64,000 bases of DNA from an uncultured Lachnospiraceae bacterium (GCA_902766825.1 CACXFB010000059.1:42184-106183); one strand, 5' to 3'. Numbered from the stretch's first letter, positions 8,565 to 18,733 are shown. A program made the numbers and translations. Notes: generated from the sequence alone by a model not told the origin.

Positions 8565-11500
8565 ATGTATTTAAAAAGTATAGAGGTAAATGGTTTTAAG
8601 TCATTTGCAAATAAAATATTGTTCAGCTTCAATGATGGTATAACCGGAATTGTCGGACCTAACGGAAGTGGTAAGAGTAACGTTGCAGATGCGGTAAGAT
8701 GGGTTCTTGGAGAACAGAGTGCCAAGCAGCTTCGTGGAGCGAAGATGGAAGATGTCATTTTCTCGGGAACACAGCTTCGTAAGCCTCAAAGCAGTGCGTA
8801 TGTTGCAATCACACTTGATAATTCAGATGGTTCATTACCTATAGATTTTGCTGAGGTAAAGGTGTCAAGAAGAGTGTTTCGTTCCGGTGAGAGTGAGTAT
8901 GCCATTAATGGTTCACCTTGCAGATTAAGGGATGTTCAGGAGCTTTTCTTTGATACAGGTATAGGTAAAGAAGGATATTCAATTATCGGACAGGGTCAGA
9001 TTGAAAGAATTCTTAGCGGTAAACCTGAAGACAGACGTGAGCTTTTTGATGAAGCGGCAGGTATCGTAAAGTATAAAAAGAGAAAGAAGCAGGCTGAGAA
9101 GAACCTTGAGGAAGAAAGAGAGAATCTTAGCCGTGTAACTGATATTCTTAGAGAGATTGAACATCAGCTTGCTCCGCTTGAAAAGCAGTCTGAGGTGGCA
9201 AAGCAGTTCCTTTTGTACAGAGATAATTTAAGAACGTTAGACATTAACATGTTTATCATGGATTATGACAGAATTCATGAGTCAACAGGCAGCGTTACTG
9301 AAAAGATTACAATAGCAGATGATAACCTAAAAGCGGCTAATGAGGAGTACGAGAGCACCAAGAAGGAATACGAGACATTAGAAGGTGAGCTTGAAGAGAT
9401 AGATGCTGATATCGATGAGATAAAGGGTACAATCAACGATGCCAAGGTCGATTCGAGCAGACTTGAAGGTGAGATTAACGTTATTAACGAGCAGATAACT
9501 GCGCATAAGATTGATTCAGGTCACTATGAAGCAAGAATTAAGACTGTAAAAGAAGATATCAAAGAAAAGACGACGCAGCTTGAAGAGGTTAAAAAGCAGT
9601 TAGACGAGAATGATGAAAAGCTTACAGAACTTGATGATAAGAAGGTCGGATACGATGATGAGCATCTTGAAGTAATCGGAGATATTGCAGCAATTTCCGA
9701 CAGACTTGATGAGATTGCCGATGGCCGCGAGAAGATGCTTCATGAAAATGCGGATATTAAGGCTGCACTTGAGAGAAACTCAACGATGCTTGAGCAGAAT
9801 AATATCAGAAAGGCATCGCTTAACCAGAAGATTCTTACACAAAAATCAAGTGAGTCTGTTGCAGCACAGAACCTTATGGGAATAGAAAAGGAAGCTGCTA
9901 CTCTTGAGGAAAGCATCACAAAGCTTGATTCAAAGATAAAAGAAGCTAAGACTAAGATACTTGATATTAATAATAACGTTAATAAGTATAAGAATGACAG
10001 CAAAGTACTTAACCAGGAACTTTTATCAGCTAAGTCAAAGCTTGAATCGCTTAAAAACCTTACTGAAAGATATGACGGTTACGGCAACAGTATCAAAAAA
10101 GTAATGGAACAAAAGCAGCATATTAAAGGAATTGTCGGTGTTGTTGCAGATATTATAAAATCCGAGAAAAAGTATGAGACGGCTATTGAGACTGCTCTTG
10201 GCGGAAGCATACAGAATATCGTTACCGATAATGAAAACACAGCTAAGAAGCTTATTGAATTTTTGAAGGTTAACAGATTCGGACGTGCAACATTTCTTCC
10301 TCTTACCACCGTTAACAGCAAAGGCGGTCTTAACAATGAAAGTGCCCTTAATGAGAAAGGTGCAATAGGTACGGCAGATACCCTTATTATACGCGAGGAA
10401 AGATTTGACGGCTTAATTAAGAGTCTTGTAGGAAGAGTACTGGTTGTGGACAATATCGATAACGCCATTGCCATTGCAAGAAAATACAAGAATACACTTC
10501 GAATAGTTACTCTTGAAGGAGAGCTTCTTAATCCGGGTGGTTCAATGTCCGGAGGAGCTTTCAGAAACAGCAGTAATCTTCTTGGTAGAAGAAGAGAAAT
10601 TGAAGAACTTGAAGAGCAGATTAATAAGAAAAATACTTCATTTGAAAAGGTTAATTCAAAGCTTGAAAATCTCAGAAGTCAAAGAGAAGACATCAATGTT
10701 AAGATGGATGAGGATATAAGAAGTCTCCAGGAACTTCGAATTAAGAAATCAGCAATTGATGTAAATCTTGCTTCTGCAAGAAAGAAGCTTGAAGAAGTTA
10801 AGAATTATTATTCCGACATTTCTGAACAAAGTAATGAGATTGCAGCAAAGCAAAAAGAGATTAATACTGCCATTACACAGTTAACGACTAAATCGGACAG
10901 CAATGATAAGCTTCTTGAAGCTGAAAAGAACGAAGCAGCTGAACTTGAGAAAAAGCTTGAGAAATTAAGAGAAAAAGAGAACAATGTAAATCAGCTTCTT
11001 ACTCAGCTTGGTATGGACTATTCGGGACTTGAAAAGGCAAGACAGTATATTGCCCAGGATTATATGCGTCTTGAAAAGGAAATAAAGAATGCAAATGAGG
11101 AACTTGAGCAGATAACTGAGTCTGTTGACGGTTCCGACAGCATTATTAACGGCAAGCTAGAACAGATTGAGGCAAAGAAACATCAGATAGAAGATATTGA
11201 TAAGAGCATCAAAGATCTTGAAAAGAAATTATCTGAAGCTGTAATTGCAAAGGAAAGTGTTAATAATAAACATAAGTCCTTCTTTAGCAAAAGAGAAGAA
11301 CTGTCTAAGCGAATCAGCGAACTTGATAAGGAACTTTTCAGACTTAACAATCAGAAAGAAAAGCTTTCAGATCAGCTTGATACTGCAGTTAGCTATATGT
11401 GGGAACAGTATGAGCTTACTTATACAAGTTCACTTGAATTTAAGACGGAAAACAGCGCAAGCTACGATGAGATGAAAAAAGAAATTGCTCGTCTTAAGAG

Positions 11501-12125
11501 TGATATCAAGGCACTTGGTGATGTTAATGTAAATGCGGTTGAGGATTATAAGAACTTATCAGAAAGATATGATTTGCTTAAGACCCAGCATGATGATCTT
11601 GTTGTATCAGAAGAGGCTCTCATGAAGATAATTGATGATCTTGATGAAGAGATGAAGAAACAGTTCGAAGAGAAATTTGCCCAGATAAAGACACAGTTTG
11701 ATATTGTATTCAAACAGCTCTTTGGAGGTGGTAAGGGTACACTCGAACTGATCGAAGATGAGGATATTCTTGAGGCAGGAATAAGAATTATCGCACAGCC
11801 GCCTGGAAAGAAACTTCAGAATATGATGCAGTTATCCGGTGGTGAAAAATCGCTTACGGCGATTTCGCTTCTTTTTGCGATACAGAATCTTAAGCCGTCT
11901 CCGTTCTGTCTTCTTGACGAGATTGAGGCTGCGCTTGATGATTCTAACGTTAAGAGATTTGCGCAGTATCTTCATAAGCTTACAAAGAACACGCAGTTTA
12001 TCGTTATTACCCACAGACGTGGTACTATGACTGCTGCAGACAGATTATATGGTATTACCATGCAGGAAAAAGGTGTATCAACACTTGTATCGGTTAACCT
12101 TATTGAAGGTGAGCTTGATAAATAA
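8565..12125 (+). CDS. smc: Chromosome segregation protein SMC
   Basis: ATPase of the SMC-ScpAB condensin, which loads at and folds the chromosome. Walker A GPNGSGKSN is at residues 31-39, long coiled-coil arms flank a hinge around residues 510-670 (glycine-rich region GGSMSGGAF near its end), and the C-terminal head has signature LSGGEKSLTAISLLFA and Walker B CLLDEIEAALDDSN. 1186 aa is typical. It starts 3 bases after rnc and is followed by ftsY. The gene is highly purine-rich, as expected from its Lys/Glu-rich coils. Confidence 0.97.
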   Translation: MYLKSIEVNGFKSFANKILFSFNDGITGIVGPNGSGKSNVADAVRWVLGEQSAKQLRGAKMEDVIFSGTQLRKPQSSAYVAITLDNSDGSLPIDFAEVKVSRRVFRSGESEYAINGSPCRLRDVQELFFDTGIGKEGYSIIGQGQIERILSGKPEDRRELFDEAAGIVKYKKRKKQAEKNLEEERENLSRVTDILREIEHQLAPLEKQSEVAKQFLLYRDNLRTLDINMFIMDYDRIHESTGSVTEKITIADDNLKAANEEYESTKKEYETLEGELEEIDADIDEIKGTINDAKVDSSRLEGEINVINEQITAHKIDSGHYEARIKTVKEDIKEKTTQLEEVKKQLDENDEKLTELDDKKVGYDDEHLEVIGDIAAISDRLDEIADGREKMLHENADIKAALERNSTMLEQNNIRKASLNQKILTQKSSESVAAQNLMGIEKEAATLEESITKLDSKIKEAKTKILDINNNVNKYKNDSKVLNQELLSAKSKLESLKNLTERYDGYGNSIKKVMEQKQHIKGIVGVVADIIKSEKKYETAIETALGGSIQNIVTDNENTAKKLIEFLKVNRFGRATFLPLTTVNSKGGLNNESALNEKGAIGTADTLIIREERFDGLIKSLVGRVLVVDNIDNAIAIARKYKNTLRIVTLEGELLNPGGSMSGGAFRNSSNLLGRRREIEELEEQINKKNTSFEKVNSKLENLRSQREDINVKMDEDIRSLQELRIKKSAIDVNLASARKKLEEVKNYYSDISEQSNEIAAKQKEINTAITQLTTKSDSNDKLLEAEKNEAAELEKKLEKLREKENNVNQLLTQLGMDYSGLEKARQYIAQDYMRLEKEIKNANEELEQITESVDGSDSIINGKLEQIEAKKHQIEDIDKSIKDLEKKLSEAVIAKESVNNKHKSFFSKREELSKRISELDKELFRLNNQKEKLSDQLDTAVSYMWEQYELTYTSSLEFKTENSASYDEMKKEIARLKSDIKALGDVNVNAVEDYKNLSERYDLLKTQHDDLVVSEEALMKIIDDLDEEMKKQFEEKFAQIKTQFDIVFKQLFGGGKGTLELIEDEDILEAGIRIIAQPPGKKLQNMMQLSGGEKSLTAISLLFAIQNLKPSPFCLLDEIEAALDDSNVKRFAQYLHKLTKNTQFIVITHRRGTMTAADRLYGITMQEKGVSTLVSVNLIEGELDK

Positions 12126-12167
12126 TTTAAAACAAAATTGAATTAGAATAATTAAAGGAGAGTCAAA

Positions 12168-13112
12168 ATGGGACTTTTTAGCAGACTGGCACAGGGTCTT
12201 ACTAAGACACGTAATAATATCGCAACAGGTATAGATGCCGTTTTTAAAGGATTTTCAAGTATTGATGATGACTTTTATGAAGAGCTTGAAGATATTCTTA
12301 TTATGGCAGATATCGGCGTTGTAACAACGGAAAATATAATAGAATCCCTCAAGGAGAAAGTTAAGGAACAAAAGATAAAGAATCCTGACGAATGCAGGGA
12401 ACTTCTTATAAGCAGCATCAAAGAACAGATGAAAGTCGAAGACAGTGCGTATGACTTTGAGGACAAGAAAAGTGTTATTCTTATGATTGGTGTTAACGGT
12501 GTAGGTAAGACTACGACAACCGGTAAACTTGCAAGTCAGTACAAAAAAGCAGGTAAAAAGGTTCTTCTTGCCGCAGCGGATACATTCAGGGCTGCAGCTG
12601 TTGAACAGTTAAAAGAGTGGTCTAACCGTGCAGGCGTTGAGATCATTTCACAGCACGAAGGAGCAGATCCTGCAGCTGTTGTATTTGATGCAGTAAATGC
12701 TGCAAAAGCAAGAAATACAGACATTCTTTTATGTGATACCGCCGGAAGACTTCACAATAAGAAAAACCTTATGGAAGAGTTAAAGAAAATCAGCAGAATA
12801 ATCGAGAAGGAATATCCTGATGCGCATAAAGAGACATTTATCGTGCTTGACGGTACAACCGGTCAGAATGCTCTTTCACAGGCAAAACAGTTTAGTGAGG
12901 TATCACAGATTGACGGAATTATTCTTACCAAATTAGATGGAACTGCCAAAGGAGGAATTGCCATTGCAATTCAGGCAGAGCTTGGAATACCGGTAAAATA
13001 TATCGGTGTCGGTGAGAAGATTGAAGATCTGCAGAAATTTGATGCTGATTCATTTGTTGATGCATTATTTGTAACAGATAAAGAGATGGAGGAGAGTGAT
13101 ATAGATGCTTAA
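12168..13112 (+). CDS. ftsY: Signal recognition particle receptor FtsY
   Basis: SRP-receptor GTPase that docks ribosome-nascent chain complexes at the membrane. The N-terminal helical bundle (residues 1-95) is followed by the G domain: G1 GVNGVGKTTTT near residue 108, DTFRAAA, G3 DTAGRLHNKKN and G4 TKLDGTAKGG. 314 aa, without the long acidic N-terminal extension of enterobacterial FtsY, is usual for Firmicutes. AAGGAGAG precedes the ATG. It overlaps the next gene by 8 bases. Confidence 0.96.
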   Translation: MGLFSRLAQGLTKTRNNIATGIDAVFKGFSSIDDDFYEELEDILIMADIGVVTTENIIESLKEKVKEQKIKNPDECRELLISSIKEQMKVEDSAYDFEDKKSVILMIGVNGVGKTTTTGKLASQYKKAGKKVLLAAADTFRAAAVEQLKEWSNRAGVEIISQHEGADPAAVVFDAVNAAKARNTDILLCDTAGRLHNKKNLMEELKKISRIIEKEYPDAHKETFIVLDGTTGQNALSQAKQFSEVSQIDGIILTKLDGTAKGGIAIAIQAELGIPVKYIGVGEKIEDLQKFDADSFVDALFVTDKEMEESDIDA

Positions 13113-14325
13113 GCTTGAGAAATTTGAAGAAGCAACAGAGATTGTCGGGAAAGTAATTAATAAAACCAAGATAATTTACAGTGATTATCTGTCAGAACAG
13201 ACAGGTAATAAAGTATATTTAAAACCTGAAAATCTTCAGTATACAGGAGCGTACAAATTAAGGGGTGCTTACTATAAGATAAGTACTTTGTCGGATGAGG
13301 AAAGACAGAAAGGTCTTATTACCGCATCAGCAGGCAATCATGCCCAGGGCGTGGCATATGCGGCAAAAGAGTATGGTGTAAAAGCTGTGATTGTAATGCC
13401 TACATCAACTCCTCTTATTAAGGTAAACAGAACAAAAGGATACGGTGCTGAAGTTATTTTGTACGGAAATGTATATGATGAGGCATGTCAGTATGCGCTT
13501 GATCTTGCCAAGGAAAAAGGTTATACATTTATTCATCCGTTTGATGATGAGGTTGTGGCAACAGGACAGGGTACAATTGCCATGGAAATCTTTAAGGAAC
13601 TGCCTACAGTTGATATTATTCTTGTACCTGTTGGCGGAGGCGGACTTGCTACAGGTGTATCAACACTTGCAAAGATGCTTAATCCTAAGATTCAGGTAAT
13701 AGGTGTTGAGCCTGCAAAGGCAAACTGCCTTCAGGAATCGCTAAAAGCAGGTAAAGTAGTCACACTCCCGGCAGTGGATACAATTGCTGATGGTACAGCA
13801 GTTAAGACACCGGGAAGCAATATTTTCAAATATCTTCAGAAGAATCTTGACGGTGTAATTACGGTTGAGGATGAGGAGCTTATCGGAAGTTTCCTTGATA
13901 TAGTTGAAAACCACAAAATGATAGTTGAAAATTCCGGACTTCTTACTGTTGCAGCACTTAAACATCTTGATTGCAAGAATAAAAAGATTGTATCGATTTT
14001 AAGCGGCGGTAATATGGATGTAATTACAATGTCGTCTGTAGTTCAGTATGGACTTATCCAGAGAAACAGAATATTTACGTTTTCTGTACAGCTTCCGGAT
14101 AAGCCGGGCGAGCTTCTTCATGTCGCAGAGGTTTTGGCAAAGCTTCAGGGAAATGTAATCAAGCTTGAACATAATCAGTTTGTAAGCATAAACCGTAACA
14201 GTGCAGTAGAGCTTACAATTACACTTGAGGCATTCGGAACAGAACACAAGGAAAAGATATTAAAAGGCTTAAAAGATGCAGGATATGAGGTGACAGAGGC
14301 GGCACCAACAGGTATTTATCATTAA
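13105..14325 (+). CDS. Threonine ammonia-lyase with C-terminal ACT domain
   Basis: PLP-dependent fold-type II enzyme that deaminates threonine to 2-oxobutanoate. Seen: the PLP lysine in TGAYKLRGAYYK near residue 51, SAGNHAQGVA, the phosphate-binding glycine loop PVGGGGLATG near residue 175, and an ACT-like domain (residues about 330-400) starting FSVQLPDKPGELLHV. The 406-residue, single-ACT form resembles both IlvA and TdcB types; the biosynthetic versus catabolic role cannot be settled. It is translationally coupled to ftsY (8-base overlap) and ends the rnc-smc-ftsY string at a strong terminator. Confidence 0.9.
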   Translation: MLKLEKFEEATEIVGKVINKTKIIYSDYLSEQTGNKVYLKPENLQYTGAYKLRGAYYKISTLSDEERQKGLITASAGNHAQGVAYAAKEYGVKAVIVMPTSTPLIKVNRTKGYGAEVILYGNVYDEACQYALDLAKEKGYTFIHPFDDEVVATGQGTIAMEIFKELPTVDIILVPVGGGGLATGVSTLAKMLNPKIQVIGVEPAKANCLQESLKAGKVVTLPAVDTIADGTAVKTPGSNIFKYLQKNLDGVITVEDEELIGSFLDIVENHKMIVENSGLLTVAALKHLDCKNKKIVSILSGGNMDVITMSSVVQYGLIQRNRIFTFSVQLPDKPGELLHVAEVLAKLQGNVIKLEHNQFVSINRNSAVELTITLEAFGTEHKEKILKGLKDAGYEVTEAAPTGIYH

Positions 14326-14353
14326 TTTTTTATTATCTTGAAAATGATTTTGC

Positions 14354-14386
14354 AAAAAAGAACAGATTAAAAGGCTGTTCTTTTTT
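14354..14386 (+). terminator. Strong terminator after the threonine ammonia-lyase gene
   Basis: AAAAAAGAACAG (14354-14365) pairs perfectly with CTGTTCTTTTTT (14375-14386), loop of 9 bases, with more T after it. Confidence 0.85.
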
Positions 14387-14392
14387 CTTTTT

Positions 14393-14465
14393 GGTTTCTT
14401 TAGATAAGATTTCTTTAGTTAAGGTTTCTAGTTAGGTTTTCTATGATTAAGTTTTGCTTGACTAA
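14393..14465 (+). repeat. Degenerate ~15-bp tandem repeat upstream of recA
   Basis: Five head-to-tail units of 12-16 bases resembling GGTTTCTTTAGTTAA: at 14393-14407, 14408-14422, 14423-14434, 14435-14450 and 14451-14465. The first two differ at two positions; later ones are more decayed. The unit lies between the terminator and the recA promoters in a 383-base gap without a gene. Function unknown. Confidence 0.55.
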
Positions 14466-14479
14466 ATATAATAATGTGC

Positions 14480-14508
14480 TTGACATAATGGGACGATTAA
14501 ACTAATAT
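14480..14508 (+). promoter_or_regulatory. Upstream candidate promoter for recA
   Basis: TTGACA at 14480-14485, 17-base spacer, TAATAT at 14503-14508 (an alternative TATAAT sits at 14506-14511). It lies about 200 bases before the recA start and carries no LexA box, so it could give basal expression. Confidence 0.45.
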
Positions 14509-14580
14509 AATATTTATTCGATGTATAAAAAGTATATCAGCCGGACATATATTTTTTATTTATTGAATCAAAAAAATAAG

Positions 14581-14607
14581 TTGACAACAGATTAAAACTA
14601 TTATAAT
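14581..14607 (+). promoter_or_regulatory. Proximal recA promoter
   Basis: TTGACA at 14581-14586 and TATAAT at 14602-14607. Both hexamers are perfect but the spacer is only 15 bases. The LexA box starts 8 bases downstream, over the expected transcription start, so repressor binding would block initiation. Confidence 0.6.
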
Positions 14608-14615
14608 ATTTAATA

Positions 14616-14627
14616 GAACAAAGGTTC
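14616..14627. promoter_or_regulatory. LexA (SOS) box of recA
   Basis: GAAC-AAAG-GTTC followed by G. This agrees with the Gram-positive SOS box CGAAC-N4-GTTCG in all but the first base. It sits between the -10 box and the recA coding region. Confidence 0.8.
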
Positions 14628-14708
14628 GATTGAATATAATCATATGTAAGGAACGATGATAGTACGTATTGGCGGTTTATGAGTCGTTTCGGATTGGAGA
14701 TTAGTGAT

Positions 14709-15746
14709 ATGGATGATAATAAGAAGAAAGCGCTTGATACAGCGTTAGCACAGATTGAGAAGCAGTTTGGTAAGGGGTCGGTTATGAGACTCGGGGATGA
14801 TTATTCCAACATGAATATAGAATCGGTTCCTACAGGTTCTTTAAGCCTTGATATTGCACTTGGAATCGGTGGAATTCCAAAGGGACGTATAATTGAGATA
14901 TACGGACCGGAATCAAGTGGTAAGACTACAGTAGCTCTTCATATGGTTGCAGAGATACAGAAGCGCGGAGGAATCGCAGGATTTATAGACGCAGAACATG
15001 CACTTGATCCTACATATGCCAAGAACATAGGTGTTGATATTGACAATCTTTATATTTCACAGCCACTTAGCGGTGAGCAGGCATTGGAGATTACCGAGAC
15101 AATGGTAAGATCCGGAGCAATTGATATTGTTATTGTCGATTCAGTTGCAGCACTTGTTCCTAAGGCAGAGATTGACGGCGAGATGGGAGACTCACATGTA
15201 GGACTTCAGGCACGTCTTATGTCTCAGGCGTTAAGAAAGCTTACAGCAGTAATCAACAAGTCTAATTGTATTGTTATATTTATTAACCAGCTTCGTGAAA
15301 AGGTTGGAGTTATGTTTGGTAATCCTGAGACAACAACAGGTGGACGTGCTCTTAAGTTTTATTCATCTATCCGTCTTGATGTAAGAAGAATAGAGACACT
15401 TAAGCAGAATGGTGAAGTATATGGTAACAGAACAAGAGTTAAGGTAGTTAAGAATAAAGTTGCACCACCATTTAAAGAAGCTGAATTTGATATTATGTTC
15501 GGTAAGGGAATATCTACAACAGGTGATATTCTTGATTTGGCAGCGAACGAAGGAATAATCAATAAGAGCGGTTCATGGTATTCATACGAGGGCGAAAAGA
15601 TTGGTCAGGGACGCGAGAACGCTAAGCAGTTCCTTTCTGAGAATCCACAGATATTTAAGGAAATTGATACAAAGATTAGAGAGAAATTCGGACTTCTTCA
15701 CAGTGAAGATGCGGCTGTGGCAGCACAGACTCAGGAGGAAGAATGA
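14709..15746 (+). CDS. recA: Recombinase RecA
   Basis: DNA-strand exchange ATPase and co-protease that triggers LexA self-cleavage in the SOS response. Seen: [15 protein letters not shown] at the N-terminus, Walker [10 protein letters not shown] near residue 65, [20 protein letters not shown] with Walker B, and the L2-region motif [19 protein letters not shown] at 14709 gives a 345-residue chain starting like other RecA proteins and has GGAG 8-9 bases upstream; the in-frame ATG at 14679 has no good binding site. It overlaps recX by 4 bases (ATGA). Confidence 0.96.
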   Translation: MDDNKKKALDTALAQIEKQFGKGSVMRLGDDYSNMNIESVPTGSLSLDIALGIGGIPKGRIIEIYGPESSGKTTVALHMVAEIQKRGGIAGFIDAEHALDPTYAKNIGVDIDNLYISQPLSGEQALEITETMVRSGAIDIVIVDSVAALVPKAEIDGEMGDSHVGLQARLMSQALRKLTAVINKSNCIVIFINQLREKVGVMFGNPETTTGGRALKFYSSIRLDVRRIETLKQNGEVYGNRTRVKVVKNKVAPPFKEAEFDIMFGKGISTTGDILDLAANEGIINKSGSWYSYEGEKIGQGRENAKQFLSENPQIFKEIDTKIREKFGLLHSEDAAVAAQTQEEE

Positions 15747-16369
15747 TTATTAATTCAATAAAACCAATTAATGATAAATATATGGTTGTGTATTTTGATG
15801 ATGGTTTTTTGTTTAAGGCTAAGAACTCCGAGATTAACAGGCTCGGTCTGCAGGTTGATATGGATGTTGATGATGATATATATGAGAGAATCTATAATGA
15901 ATTTGGCGTACGCAGATGTAGATTTAAGGCAGTCGACATATTATCAAAGAGTGATAAGACAGAAAGGGAATTGAGCAGGAAACTGCTTGATTCCTTTTTT
16001 GCACAATCAGTTGTTGAAAGTGTTATAAAGCAGCTAATGGAACTTCACTACATTGATGATGAAAGAGTTGCAACCAATTATATCGAGATGAACATGTCAA
16101 AGAAAAGCCGCAAAGCCATCAAACTAAAACTGACAGAGAAAGGTGTAGATTCACAGCTGATTGATAACCTGTTAGATGAGTTATATGACGGGGACAGTGA
16201 GCTTAATATTGCACGAAAATATTTAAGAAAATACAGTGATATTACTTTTTTTAATGACACAAAGAACAGAAAAAAAGTATATGCGGCACTTTACAATAAA
16301 GGAATAGGAATTAAGACAACCACGCAGGCGATAGAGGAGAAAATTAGGAAACTTGAGGAAACTTTTTAA
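15743..16369 (+). CDS. recX: Regulatory protein RecX
   Basis: Modulates RecA filament growth. The protein is 208 aa and made of helical RecX repeats; [20 protein letters not shown] and [16 protein letters not shown] mark the first repeat near residues 80-115. The N-terminal ~60 residues are a less conserved extension common in Firmicutes. Identification rests on this pattern and on the 4-base overlap with recA, the classic recA-recX pair. SOS induction would be shared through the recA promoter. Confidence 0.88.
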   Translation: MIINSIKPINDKYMVVYFDDGFLFKAKNSEINRLGLQVDMDVDDDIYERIYNEFGVRRCRFKAVDILSKSDKTERELSRKLLDSFFAQSVVESVIKQLMELHYIDDERVATNYIEMNMSKKSRKAIKLKLTEKGVDSQLIDNLLDELYDGDSELNIARKYLRKYSDITFFNDTKNRKKVYAALYNKGIGIKTTTQAIEEKIRKLEETF

Positions 16370-16415
16370 TAATCCTTTGTGATAAATATTGATTATATTT
16401 ATTTGCCCCATAAGG

Positions 16416-16444
16416 TTGACTATACTACTATTTTAGTATAAAAT
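16416..16444 (+). promoter_or_regulatory. Candidate promoter of rny with an internal inverted repeat
   Basis: TTGACT at 16416-16421, 17-base spacer, TAAAAT at 16439-16444 (or TATAAA at 16437). A perfect inverted repeat TATACTA (16421-16427) / TAGTATA (16434-16440) fills the spacer and could be an operator. Confidence 0.5.
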
Positions 16445-16489
16445 TAATATGTTGTTTTGTACAATGAAAATTAAATAGGAGGTAATCAG

Positions 16490-18073
16490 ATGATTACAGC
16501 AATTATATCTGCTGTTGTCACTGCTTTGATTACGTCGATTTTCTTCTTGGTCATTTATTGTCCTAAGGCATCAAAGAAAGCTGCTAAAGCAGCTGTTGAA
16601 CAACACGTAGCTGAACATGAAGCTATAGTTGGAGATGCTAAGACGCAGGCCGGTAAAATTATAGATGAGGCAAAGGAAACTGCTGAGACGAAGAAGAGAG
16701 AAGCCCTTCTCGAAGTTAAAGAAGAATCCATTAGGATGAAGAATGAACTCGATAAGGAAACTAAAGAACGTCGTGCCGAAGTTGGACGTCTTGAAAAGAG
16801 AGTTCAACAGAAGGAAGAGACTCTTGATAAGAAGATTGAGAATTTTGAGAAAAAAGAAGCAAAAATCAATGAGAAGGAAATCAGTCTTGACAAATTAAGA
16901 GTTGAACTTGAAGAATCAAAGCAAAAACAATTGCAGGAACTTGAAAAGATATCTGGTTTAACTTCCGAGCAAGCAAAAGAATATCTACTTAAAACTGTTG
17001 AAGAAGAAGTAAAACATGATACAGCTGTTATGATTAAAGAGATGGAAGCTAAGGCAAAGGATGAAGCTGATAAGAAGGCTAAAGATTTTGTTGTAACTGC
17101 TATTCAGAAGTGTGCAGCAGATCATGTTGCTGAGACAACTATTTCGGTTGTTCAGTTACCAAGTGATGAGATGAAAGGTAGAATTATCGGTAGAGAGGGA
17201 CGTAACATCAGAACTCTTGAGACGATGACAGGTGTTGATTTGATTATTGATGATACTCCTGAGGCAGTTATTCTTTCAGGATTTGATCCTATAAGAAGAG
17301 AGATTGCCAAGATTGCACTTGAAAAACTCATTATTGATGGAAGAATTCAGCCACAGAGAATTGAAGAGATGGTTGAAAAGGCTCAAAAAGAAGTAGAGCA
17401 GTTAATTCGTGAAGAAGGTGAGAATGCCGTTCTTGAAGTCGGTGTTCATGGAATTCATCCGGAACTTATTAAACTTCTTGGTAAGATGAGATTCAGAACC
17501 AGTTATGGTCAGAATGCTCTTAAACATTCTATCGAAGTTGCACAGCTTACCGGACTTCTTGCCGCTGAGGTTGGTGAGGACATCAAGGTTGCAAAACGTG
17601 CAGGTTTATTACATGATATTGGTAAGTCGCTTGATCACGAGATTGAAGGATCACATATTCAGATTGGTGCGGATTTGTGTAGAAAATATAAAGAGAGCAC
17701 TCTTATTATTAACGCAGTTGAAGCACATCATGGAGATGTTGAGCCACAGTCACTTATTGCATGCTTAGTTCAGGCTGCTGATACTATTTCAGCTGCAAGA
17801 CCTGGTGCAAGAAAAGAGACACTTGAGACTTATACAAACAGATTAAAACAGTTAGAAGATATTGCAAACAGCTTCAAGGGAGTTGAAAAGTCTTTTGCAA
17901 TTCAGGCAGGTAGGGAAATTCGTGTAGCAGTAATTCCTGAGCTTGTATCTGATGAAGATATGATTCTTATAGCAAGAGACATAACTAAGAGAATTGAAAG
18001 TGAATTGAATTACCCTGGACAGATTAAAGTTAATCTGATTCGTGAAAATAGAGTAATTGAGTATGCTAAATAA
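16490..18073 (+). CDS. rny: Ribonuclease Y
   Basis: Membrane-anchored endoribonuclease that starts mRNA decay in many Firmicutes. Domain order is standard: N-terminal transmembrane segment (residues 4-24), long coiled coil (about 25-195, Lys/Glu-rich), KH domain with [15 protein letters not shown] near residue 225, then an HD domain with [12 protein letters not shown] near residue 375 and AVEAHHGD. 527 aa is usual. AGGAGGT precedes the ATG. Gene order recA-recX-rny is common in Clostridia; the gene has its own promoter and terminator. Confidence 0.96.
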   Translation: MITAIISAVVTALITSIFFLVIYCPKASKKAAKAAVEQHVAEHEAIVGDAKTQAGKIIDEAKETAETKKREALLEVKEESIRMKNELDKETKERRAEVGRLEKRVQQKEETLDKKIENFEKKEAKINEKEISLDKLRVELEESKQKQLQELEKISGLTSEQAKEYLLKTVEEEVKHDTAVMIKEMEAKAKDEADKKAKDFVVTAIQKCAADHVAETTISVVQLPSDEMKGRIIGREGRNIRTLETMTGVDLIIDDTPEAVILSGFDPIRREIAKIALEKLIIDGRIQPQRIEEMVEKAQKEVEQLIREEGENAVLEVGVHGIHPELIKLLGKMRFRTSYGQNALKHSIEVAQLTGLLAAEVGEDIKVAKRAGLLHDIGKSLDHEIEGSHIQIGADLCRKYKESTLIINAVEAHHGDVEPQSLIACLVQAADTISAARPGARKETLETYTNRLKQLEDIANSFKGVEKSFAIQAGREIRVAVIPELVSDEDMILIARDITKRIESELNYPGQIKVNLIRENRVIEYAK

Positions 18074-18080
18074 GATTCTT

Positions 18081-18114
18081 AATAGTCGGGATTATTAATC
18101 CCGACTATTTTTTT
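18081..18114 (+). terminator. Strong terminator after rny
   Basis: AATAGTCGGGAT (18081-18092) pairs perfectly with ATCCCGACTATT (18098-18109), 5-base loop, and the T-run continues to 18114. Confidence 0.9.
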
Positions 18115-18141
18115 ACCTCTTATAGAAGTGGATGGTGTGTT

Positions 18142-18690
18142 ATGGATATAAATAAAAATGTTTTTGTTGAAAAAAGAGAGTTGATACATAAAGGAAGCAT
18201 ACTTGATTATTACAAGGATACGATGAGGTTTTCTAACGGCAATACGCAGTGTTGGGACTATATTGATCATAAACCTGTAGTAAGTGTACTTCCTGTAGAT
18301 GAAGATGGTAATATAATCTGCGTCAGACAGTACAGACATGCGATAGATAAAAGCTCGCTTGAGATTCCGGCAGGAGGAATAGGTGATGATAATAATCCCC
18401 TTACAGGGGCATTAAGAGAGCTTAGAGAGGAAACAGGATATATTTGTGATGAAAAAGATGCAAAACATCTTATAGATATATATACAAGTGTTGGTTATAC
18501 CAATGAGATGGTTTACATTTATGAGTGTAAAGTTAGTAAAAAGACAAATGCATCCCTTGATGATAATGAATTTGTTACAGTTGAAAAATATTCTCCTATG
18601 CAGTTATATGAGATGATTATTAAGGGAGAGATTCAGGATGCCAAGACAGTTAGTGCAGTGATGACTTACATTGCAGGTATGCATCAGTAA
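18142..18690 (+). CDS. NUDIX hydrolase, ADP-ribose pyrophosphatase-like
   Basis: 182-residue NUDIX protein, probably cleaving ADP-ribose or another nucleoside diphosphate linked to a moiety. The Nudix box is at about residues 74-96 and has the RELREETGY core, which supplies metal ligands. The first glutamate of the box (GX5E) appears to be asparagine here. The region VVSVLPVDEDGNIICVRQYR before the box and VYIYECKV after it are typical of ADP-ribose pyrophosphatases of the NudF group. It stands alone between the rny terminator and the convergent aroF. Confidence 0.85.
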   Translation: MDINKNVFVEKRELIHKGSILDYYKDTMRFSNGNTQCWDYIDHKPVVSVLPVDEDGNIICVRQYRHAIDKSSLEIPAGGIGDDNNPLTGALRELREETGYICDEKDAKHLIDIYTSVGYTNEMVYIYECKVSKKTNASLDDNEFVTVEKYSPMQLYEMIIKGEIQDAKTVSAVMTYIAGMHQ

Positions 18691-18733
18691 TTAAGAATAT
18701 TTTATACGAACATTAGAATATATAGATAAAAAA

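Noticed and set aside
14326..14678. tRNA or small RNA gene in the recA upstream gap
   Set aside because: No cloverleaf or stable fold besides the terminator; the rest is very AT-rich.
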